DNA of 10,489 nucleotides, taken from the NCBI GenBank assembly GCA_017399325.1, contig JAFQDY010000149.1, positions 1 through 10,489 on the forward strand, read 5' to 3'. The notes beneath the pieces are model-generated. The model was not told where the DNA came from and did no database searches. It worked only from the letters and a program-made list of their open reading frames with translations. Positions 5,109 through 10,489 of this stretch are shown in pieces. Numbering within the stretch: the first letter of the stretch is position 1; each line of letters begins with the position of its first letter. Made by a program: the position numbers and the translations under genes. Origin of the DNA: Oscillospiraceae bacterium (lineage in GTDB: Bacteria; Bacillota; Clostridia; Oscillospirales; Oscillospiraceae).

Positions 5109-6188
5109 TTACTTATCAAATCTCCCGGTAAAGTCAGTGGATGCCACATCTTTCAGGGGCAGTTTGACAGGTTTGCCGGTGGCGGCAGACTGGTAAATAG
5201 CCAGGATCATTTCCAGGGCGTTTCTGCCGGCAACCGCGTCCACATAAGGCTTGCGGTCGTTTTCGATGGCGTCCATCATATCCGCAAACAGGCTGGTGTG
5301 GCCGTTGCCGTAAACGTTGGAGGTCTGCTCCTGCAGGCCTTTGTTCTTTTGGTCGGCATCACTTTCGTCGGCAAAGTCCCATACATCGATGTTGTTGGTG
5401 GAAGTGCCGCCGATCTTGACAGTACCGGTTTCGCCGAACATATACAGTGTCTCTTCCAGATTCTTGGGGTAGACATTGGTGGTGCCTTCGATGGTGCCGA
5501 CGGCGCCGTTTTTGAACTTCACAACAGCCATACCCACATCTTCGCACTCCAAGTAATCGTGGAACTGCTGCAGAGTAACGCCGTAAACTTCCTCAACTTC
5601 TTCACCCATCATCCAGCGCAGCAGGTCGATGCCGTGGATGCACTGATTCATCAGGCAGCCGCCGTCCTGGGCCCAAGTGCCACGCCAGGGGGCCTGGGTG
5701 TAGTAGCCTTCATTTCGATTCCAGCGAACGTGGATAGAGCCGTGGGACAGTCTGCCAAAACGGCCGGCTTCCACAGCCCGACGCAGTTCCTGAATGGCCA
5801 CATTGAAACGGTTTTGGTGGCAGGCAGCAACCTTTACGCCCTTAGCCTCGCTGCGGCGAATGATCTCTTCCGCATCGTTAATGGACATTGCCATCGGCTT
5901 TTCGATGATCACATTCACGCCGCAATCGATGCAGTGCAGAGCGATCTCTGCATGGATACCGGATTCGGTGGCGATGGAGGCCAAAGTGATGTCGTTTTCA
6001 GCCAGCATCTGCTTATAGTCGGTGTAGCGCTTGATGGAAGTGTCCTTCTCCAGGCCGTGCTTGGCGAGTAAGTTTTCCATAGCCTCGGGCAGCACGTCGC
6101 AGACGGCTACCAAATTCAACTTGTTGTTCAAAACAGCCTTGATATGGTTGGTTGCGATACGGCCGCAACCGATCAGTGCATAATTCAT
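5109..6188 (-). CDS. wbpB: Gfo/Idh/MocA oxidoreductase, WbpB/WlbA-like sugar-nucleotide 3-dehydrogenase
   Basis: The 359-residue product has an N-terminal Rossmann domain with NAD motif ALIGCGRIATNH (4-15). The Gfo/Idh/MocA signature is EKPMA, with candidate catalytic Lys97. The C-terminal sheet domain carries VRWNRNEGYY (154-163), WRGTWAQDGGCLMNQ (168-182) and IHGID with His185. The WRGTW-DGG-LMNQ-IHGID block is characteristic of WbpB/WlbA. Those enzymes oxidise the 3-hydroxyl of UDP-N-acetylglucosaminuronate to the 3-keto sugar that the aminotransferase then uses. Its neighbours are exactly the partner enzymes, which supports the assignment. AAGGAG (6195-6200) precedes the ATG by 6 nt, and the gap to the upstream dehydrogenase gene is 17 nt. 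It is the last gene before the terminator. Another sugar-nucleotide dehydrogenase of the superfamily cannot be excluded. Confidence 0.87.
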   Translation of the reverse strand: MNYALIGCGRIATNHIKAVLNNKLNLVAVCDVLPEAMENLLAKHGLEKDTSIKRYTDYKQMLAENDITLASIATESGIHAEIALHCIDCGVNVIIEKPMAMSINDAEEIIRRSEAKGVKVAACHQNRFNVAIQELRRAVEAGRFGRLSHGSIHVRWNRNEGYYTQAPWRGTWAQDGGCLMNQCIHGIDLLRWMMGEEVEEVYGVTLQQFHDYLECEDVGMAVVKFKNGAVGTIEGTTNVYPKNLEETLYMFGETGTVKIGGTSTNNIDVWDFADESDADQKNKGLQEQTSNVYGNGHTSLFADMMDAIENDRKPYVDAVAGRNALEMILAIYQSAATGKPVKLPLKDVASTDFTGRFDK

Positions 6189-6205
6189 ATCGTTCTCCTT
6201 ATTGA

Positions 6206-7525
6206 TTACAGAACTTCGATATTGGTCTTGTTTTCAATGTTCTTTGTTACATTCTTGCAGTCGAACACGGGAACACCTGCGTTTGCGACCATGTTGTAGT
6301 CCACATTGGTGTGACCGGTGGTGATGCAGACCAGATCGTAAGAATTCAGGATCTCAGTGTTAATGGCGGGAATTCCCTCGAACCACTGACCCTTTTCACG
6401 GTACTTGGCGATGTAGGGATCGTAGAAGTCTACATTTGCGCCGGTCTTGTGGAACTCCTCAATAACATGGATAGCGGGACTCTCACGATAGTCGTCGATG
6501 TCCTGCTTGTAGGCAACACCCAGGACCAGAACCTTAGCGCCGTTCAGAGCCTTCTTGTGGCGGTTCAGGATCTTGCCTGCCCGTTCCACGGTGTACTCGG
6601 GCATACGGTCGTTGATCATCATAGAGGACTCGATCATAGAGGTGTGGAAGCCGTATTCACGGGCCTTCCAACTCAGGTAGTAGGGGTCAAGGGGAATGCA
6701 GTGACCGCCCAGGCCCGGGCCGGGATAGAAGGCCTGGAAGCCGTAGGGCTTGGTCTTTGCAGCGTCGATGACTTCCCAGATGTTGATGCCCATCTTGTTG
6801 CACAAAATGGCCAGTTCGTTTACCAGACCGATGTTGATGTTGCGGTAGGTGTTCTCCAGGATCTTTTCCATTTCTGCAACTGCGGGGCAGGAAACAGTGT
6901 GTACATCGCTGTCCAAAATAGCGGAGTAAACCATAGAAATGACCTCGGAAGCGTCAGCGCCGATGGCGCCTACCACCTTGGGGGTGTTGGAGGTCTTGTA
7001 GGTCTTGTTGCCCGGGTCAACACGCTCGGGGGAGAAGCCCAGATAGAAGTCTTCGCCGCACTTCAGGCCGCTGCCGTTTTCCAAAATAGGCTTGAGCAGT
7101 TCTTCGGTGGTGCCGGGGTAGGTGGTGGATTCCAGAACCACCATAGTGCCCTTCTTCAGGTGCTTGGAAATGGCCTCGGCAGAGGAACGCACATAACTAA
7201 TGTCCGGCTGCTGGTGGGCATCCAGAGGTGTAGGAACGCAGATAGCGATGAAGTCCACATCGCAGATCTTGCTGAAATCGGTGGTGGCCTTCAGCATACC
7301 GCTGGCAACCAGTTCCTGCAGGTCGGCATCCACCACATCACCGATGTAGTTTTTGCCTGCGTTGACCATATCGACCTTTTCCTGCTGCACATCAAAACCG
7401 ATGGTCTTGAAGCCGTGCTTTGCCTTGTCAACGGCCAGGGGCAGGCCTACATAGCCCAGGCCGCAAACGCCCATAGACAAAGTTTTATTTTGAATTTTCT
7501 CAATCAGTTGTTCTTTGATAGACAT
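6206..7525 (-). CDS. wbpA: WbpA-like UDP-N-acetylglucosamine 6-dehydrogenase
   Basis: The 439-residue product has the full UDP-glucose/GDP-mannose dehydrogenase architecture. The N-terminal NAD domain has GVCGLGYVGLP (19-29), PTPLD (98-102) and ESTTYPGTTEE (132-142), followed by YLGFSPERVDPG (161-172). The central helical domain has AEMEKILENTYRNINI (217-232). The catalytic motif is GGHCIPLDP (273-281), with nucleophile Cys276. The C-terminal UDP-binding domain contains LGVAYKQDIDDYRESPA. The FSPERVDPGN and GFxAFYPGPGLGGHCIPLDP forms favour the UDP-HexNAc branch (WbpA/WbpO) over UDP-glucose dehydrogenase. The reaction is a two-step NAD-dependent oxidation of C6 to a uronate, the committed step of this pathway. 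AAGGAG with good spacing precedes the ATG. Substrate choice (GlcNAc, GalNAc or ManNAc) rests mainly on the WbpB and WbpE neighbours. Confidence 0.92.
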   Translation of the reverse strand: MSIKEQLIEKIQNKTLSMGVCGLGYVGLPLAVDKAKHGFKTIGFDVQQEKVDMVNAGKNYIGDVVDADLQELVASGMLKATTDFSKICDVDFIAICVPTPLDAHQQPDISYVRSSAEAISKHLKKGTMVVLESTTYPGTTEELLKPILENGSGLKCGEDFYLGFSPERVDPGNKTYKTSNTPKVVGAIGADASEVISMVYSAILDSDVHTVSCPAVAEMEKILENTYRNINIGLVNELAILCNKMGINIWEVIDAAKTKPYGFQAFYPGPGLGGHCIPLDPYYLSWKAREYGFHTSMIESSMMINDRMPEYTVERAGKILNRHKKALNGAKVLVLGVAYKQDIDDYRESPAIHVIEEFHKTGANVDFYDPYIAKYREKGQWFEGIPAINTEILNSYDLVCITTGHTNVDYNMVANAGVPVFDCKNVTKNIENKTNIEVL

Positions 7526-7567
7526 ATCAGTCGATCTCCTTTACAATTTCATCTGATTTTCTTTATA

Positions 7568-8695
7568 TTACAGCGCTTCCAGAACGGCGTCAATGACGGT
7601 TTTCTGATCCTCTGCGGACATATAGGGATGCATGGGCAGAGAGAGAGTTCTGGCGCAATAATCGTCTGCATTGGTAAATTTCTCGCCGTAGGCAGGCTCG
7701 TCTACAAATACAGGCAGGGCATGCTGAGGAGTGGGGTAGTAGATCATATTGGGGATCTTCTTTTCGGTCAGGTGAGCGATCACCTTGTCGCGGGTTGCGG
7801 TGTCCTTGGCCAAAATGGCATACTGAGCATAAATGGACTGGCAGCCGGGAATCACATAAGGAGTGGTGAAATCCTTTTCAAAGGCTGCGTTGTAGGCATC
7901 GGCAACTTTCTGACGGTCGTCGATCTCGTGATCGATCATCGCCTTCAGTTTGGGCAGCAGGATGGCGGCCTGCATGGTGTCCAGACGGGAGTTTACGCCA
8001 ACACGGATATTGTCGTATTTGCCGCGAGGGCCTTTGCCGTGAACGCAGATGCTGCGGCATACGGCCGCCAGTTCGTCGTCGTCCATAAAGATGGCGCCGC
8101 CGTCGCCGTAGCAGCCCAAAGGCTTGGCAGGGAAGAAAGAAGTGGTTGCGATCTGACCGAAAGAGCAGCACTTTTTGCCCTTGTAAGAAGCACCGAAACT
8201 TTGCGCGGCATCTTCGATGAGGATCAAATCGTATTTTTCACAGATGGCGTTGATGGCGTCGTAATCGCAGGGGTTACCCAAAATATCAACTGCCACAACT
8301 GCTTTGGGGGTGAGTTTTCCCTCGTCCAAAACAGCCTTGATCTGCCGTTCCAGACTTTCGGGGCAGATGCAGTAGGTATCCGGCTGAATGTCGCAGAATA
8401 CGGAGGTCGCGCCCAGCATTTTGGAAGGTTCTGTGGAGGAGATGAAGGTAATGTCGGGGCAGAAAACCGCGTCGCCTTCGCCGATACCATAGAGCATATA
8501 GGCGATCTGCAATGCGTCTGTGCCGTTGGCGCAGGTCACGCAGTGCTTGCGGCCTACGAAAGCGGCCAATTTTTCTTCCAGTTCCTTCACCTCAGGGCCG
8601 CCGATAAAACGGGCGGATTCCATAACTGCCAGAACGTTGGCGTTGATTTCTTCTTTTAATGCGGCGTATTGGGCCTTCAGATCAATAAATTCCAT
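7568..8695 (-). CDS. wbpE: WbpE-like DegT/DnrJ/EryC1/StrS sugar aminotransferase
   Basis: This 375-residue PLP-dependent aminotransferase of the sugar-nucleotide type begins MEFIDLKAQY. It carries the PLP-phosphate motif NGTDALQIA (57-65), the ring-stacking/aspartate element EDAAQSFGA (161-169) with Asp162, and the lysine motif SFFPAKPLGCYGDGGA with Schiff-base Lys191. The conserved C-terminal stretch YPTPQHALP follows. Length and motifs fit WbpE, which transfers an amino group from glutamate to the 3-keto sugar to give UDP-2-acetamido-3-amino-2,3-dideoxyglucuronate. The neighbouring 3-dehydrogenase and 6-dehydrogenase genes support C3 as the site of amination. AAGGAG (8705-8710) precedes the ATG by 9 nt. 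The gap to the next gene is 42 nt, the largest in the operon, with no terminator in it. Confidence 0.91.
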   Translation of the reverse strand: MEFIDLKAQYAALKEEINANVLAVMESARFIGGPEVKELEEKLAAFVGRKHCVTCANGTDALQIAYMLYGIGEGDAVFCPDITFISSTEPSKMLGATSVFCDIQPDTYCICPESLERQIKAVLDEGKLTPKAVVAVDILGNPCDYDAINAICEKYDLILIEDAAQSFGASYKGKKCCSFGQIATTSFFPAKPLGCYGDGGAIFMDDDELAAVCRSICVHGKGPRGKYDNIRVGVNSRLDTMQAAILLPKLKAMIDHEIDDRQKVADAYNAAFEKDFTTPYVIPGCQSIYAQYAILAKDTATRDKVIAHLTEKKIPNMIYYPTPQHALPVFVDEPAYGEKFTNADDYCARTLSLPMHPYMSAEDQKTVIDAVLEAL

Positions 8696-8711
8696 ACAGA
8701 CAAACTCCTTT

Positions 8712-9617
8712 TTATCCTTCTTTCACGGAATTTTTCAGGTTTTGCATAAATTTGGTGTGTTCAATGGCAAAGTTGCCGGAAACGGTCTGTCCGGCGGGGA
8801 CATTTCTGGTCACCACCGCGCCCAAAGAAACACGCGCGCCGGCGCCTACTTCCACACGGTTGGAAATCACCGCGCCGGGGCCGATCCAGCAGCCGTCGCC
8901 GATCTTCACATTGCCGCAGCATCTGCAGCCGGCCACCAGCATACAGTTTTTACCCACATGGGAACCGTGGGCAACAAAGGCCTGCACATCCAGTTTGGAG
9001 TTTTCGCCGATCCGGGAAACTTCCCAGGGGAACAGGCCTGTTGAAATGACAACTTGCTCAAACAGTTCCACATTGTCTTCGATCACGATCCTTGCGCAAT
9101 CGATGATCGACAAAGGATCGTTGTTTTGGTCGTTGGAGAAAGAGAATCCCTTTGCGCCCACCACAGCGCCGCTGCGAATGGTCACATTGTTGCCGATCTT
9201 GACCCAGCCTTTGATGGTAACGAAAGGTTCGATGGTCACATTGTCACCGATTACCACATTGTGGGCATCGATGGCGGCAAGGGGGCTGATGTTGCAATTT
9301 TTGCCGATCCGGGTCTCAAAAGGCTTTCCGGCGTAATCTTCGTTTGCAGCCAAAGCATTGTGGATCTCAAACAGAGCCGCTTTGGGACGGCTGCAGCAGA
9401 AAACGCCACGAATATGGGAGGGGATCTTATCTTTCAGTTCCGGCGTGGTCAGCACGCAGGAGATGTTGGGGTTATCCAGCGCGGAAAGGAACTTTTCCTT
9501 TTCCAGAAATGTCAGAAAATCAGTTTGCTCTGCTTCTGTAGCAAATGCAAGGCAGGAAAAATCGGAATCACAGATCAGTTGCCCGTTCAGGCCCTTGGTT
9601 ACTTCGGATAAAAGCAT
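8712..9617 (-). CDS. LpxD-like left-handed beta-helix acyltransferase
   Basis: The 301-residue product has an N-terminal mixed domain (1-100) of the size LpxD proteins use for nucleotide binding. A long hexapeptide-repeat left-handed beta-helix follows (about 103-278: RIGKNCNISPLAAI, VIGDNVTIEPFVTI, KIGNNVTIRSGAVVG and so on), then a short helical tail (FAIEHTKFMQNLKNSV). VAHGSHVGKN contains His217, in the position of the catalytic His of LpxD (IAHN-type motif). A second His220 and a Cys-rich coil (CRCCGN) are close by. LpxD itself acylates UDP-glucosamine in lipid A synthesis, which Gram-positives lack. Between the glycosyltransferase and wbpE genes the enzyme more likely N-acetylates, or otherwise N-acylates, the 3-amino group, the step done by the shorter WbpD in Pseudomonas. 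AAGGAG (9625-9630) precedes the ATG by 7 nt. Acyl donor and acceptor are inferred. Confidence 0.8.
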   Translation of the reverse strand: MLLSEVTKGLNGQLICDSDFSCLAFATEAEQTDFLTFLEKEKFLSALDNPNISCVLTTPELKDKIPSHIRGVFCCSRPKAALFEIHNALAANEDYAGKPFETRIGKNCNISPLAAIDAHNVVIGDNVTIEPFVTIKGWVKIGNNVTIRSGAVVGAKGFSFSNDQNNDPLSIIDCARIVIEDNVELFEQVVISTGLFPWEVSRIGENSKLDVQAFVAHGSHVGKNCMLVAGCRCCGNVKIGDGCWIGPGAVISNRVEVGAGARVSLGAVVTRNVPAGQTVSGNFAIEHTKFMQNLKNSVKEG

Positions 9618-9634
9618 AACACGACTCCTTGATA

Positions 9635-10489
9635 TTAAGATTTTACAAACAAGTCTGCAAAGCGTTTGGCGAGCGCGGTGTAGTTGTACCGTTCGATGGC
9701 GGCTTTCCGGCCGTTTTGACCCATTTCTTCCAACTGCTCCGGGGGCAGCTTGGCCAGATCACGGATGGTTTGGGCCAGAGCCTCGGGGTCGCCGGCTTTT
9801 ACCATCACGCCGCAGTTTTCGTCGGTGAGGATGGAATCGGGGGTGTCGATGGAGCAGATGATGGGCTTTGCGGCCATCATGGAATCAAACAGTTTGTTCA
9901 TACAGATACCGAACCGGTACAGCGGAGAGGACAGTCCTGTCAGACAGGAGCAGTCAAAAAACTCCACCAAAGACGGCACAGCCAGTTTGGGCACAGAAGG
10001 CAGGAAAGTCACAGTGCTGATGCCCTCGTCTTCCGCCCGCTTTTGCAGGCGCTTTTTTTCCACACCGTCGCCCACCAAGACCACTTGGATATTCGTGCCT
10101 TCCAACAGTTTGGCTGCGTCCAGCAGAGTGTCCAGCGCGTTGGATAGGGCGTGTCCGCCAAAATAGCCCACCAGGAATTTTTCCTTTTTCAGTTCACGCA
10201 GCGTATCCAAATGGGTTTGGGGCAGGGGGGCGGGGGTTTCCCAGTCTTCCAGAACCACGCCGTTGCGGATGCAAACGAACCGTCCGTCCCGCAGACCGTG
10301 CTGCTTCATATAGCCCTCTGCCAAAGAAGGCAGGGACACCACATAATCGGACCTGCGATATGCAGCATTTTCCGCGATCTGCATCGCCACGATAAAGGGG
10401 TTGCTCCGGGACATACCGCCCAACTCCACAGGAGATGCCGGCCACATATCGTGGACTTCGTGAATGAGAGTCGCTTTTTTATTTTTTTC
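9635..10489 (-). CDS. GT4-family glycosyltransferase (WbuB-like), N-terminus outside the window
   Basis: The frame is open to the right edge, so the C-terminal 284 residues are visible; an internal Met at 10447 is not the start. The first visible residues read IHEVHDMWPASPVELGG, the N-domain motif of WbuB-type group 1 glycosyltransferases. GYFGGHALSNALDTLLDAA starts the C-terminal Rossmann domain, with VVLVGDGVEKKRL and the sequence VTFLPSVPKLAVPSLV following. ICMNKLFDSMMAAKPII is the nucleotide-sugar-binding region, with KLFD in place of the commoner KLFE. It probably adds an N-acetylated sugar to a lipid-linked oligosaccharide at the cytoplasmic membrane face. The donor could be the diamino-uronate made by the downstream genes, but family alone does not show that. 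Its stop is 17 nt before the acyltransferase gene, so co-transcription is likely. Confidence 0.87.
   Translation of the reverse strand, partial: EKNKKATLIHEVHDMWPASPVELGGMSRSNPFIVAMQIAENAAYRRSDYVVSLPSLAEGYMKQHGLRDGRFVCIRNGVVLEDWETPAPLPQTHLDTLRELKKEKFLVGYFGGHALSNALDTLLDAAKLLEGTNIQVVLVGDGVEKKRLQKRAEDEGISTVTFLPSVPKLAVPSLVEFFDCSCLTGLSSPLYRFGICMNKLFDSMMAAKPIICSIDTPDSILTDENCGVMVKAGDPEALAQTIRDLAKLPPEQLEEMGQNGRKAAIERYNYTALAKRFADLFVKS

Noticed and set aside
4935..6071. A 378-codon plus-strand open frame opposite the 3-dehydrogenase
   Set aside because: It is antisense to a well-supported oxidoreductase gene and runs through the 5060-5089 terminator.
6311..8659. A very long (782-codon) plus-strand open frame
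   Set aside because: It lies opposite the wbpA- and wbpE-like genes, which have full catalytic motifs and ribosome sites. The frame is a by-product of codon bias and its translation shows no family motif.

Overview
The window looks like chromosome of an endospore-forming Clostridia-type Firmicute, most likely an Oscillospirales-like gut or rumen lineage (the order is an inference). The evidence is an intact sporulation sigma factor SigK, strong AGGAGG-type ribosome sites, consensus sigma-A promoters (TTGACA, 17 nt, TATAAT) and compact T-tailed terminators.

Layout. Positions 1-552 (+) hold the C-terminal end of an O-antigen ligase/polymerase-like membrane protein, closed by a terminator at 581-608. 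A promoter at 638-666 then drives a three-domain cell-wall lipoprotein at 702-2540 (+): VanX-like D-Ala-D-Ala dipeptidase, SH3 and M14 zinc carboxypeptidase. A small XRE/Cro-type regulator follows at 2555-2770 (+), with a terminator at 2775-2803. Positions 2804-3061 carry no gene but are rich in inverted repeats and contain a 19-bp exact copy of the 3' end of the neighbouring tRNA-Trp gene. A two-gene tRNA unit reads leftward (Met/Ile2-CAT, then Trp-CCA) from a consensus promoter at 3319-3347. A YwaF/TMEM164-like membrane protein lies at 3461-4165 (-) and sigK at 4268-4942 (-).

The right half (5109-10489, all minus strand) is one operon-like block. In transcription order it is a GT4-family glycosyltransferase (cut by the window edge), an LpxD-like left-handed beta-helix acyltransferase, a WbpE-like aminotransferase, a WbpA-like UDP-GlcNAc 6-dehydrogenase and a WbpB/WlbA-like 3-dehydrogenase, ending at a strong terminator (5060-5089). 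Together dehydrogenase, 3-oxidase, transaminase and acyltransferase match the route from UDP-GlcNAc to a UDP-2,3-diamino-2,3-dideoxyglucuronic acid derivative such as UDP-GlcNAc3NAcA. The glycosyltransferase could build that sugar, or another one, into a surface polysaccharide.

The points most worth a second look are the VanX-SH3-M14 fusion, the LpxD-like enzyme in the place usually held by the short WbpD acetyltransferase, the duplicated tRNA-Trp 3' end as a possible integration scar, and the hexanucleotide repeat encoding the lipoprotein signal peptide core. I see no CRISPR array, transposase, phage gene or clearly new defence system.
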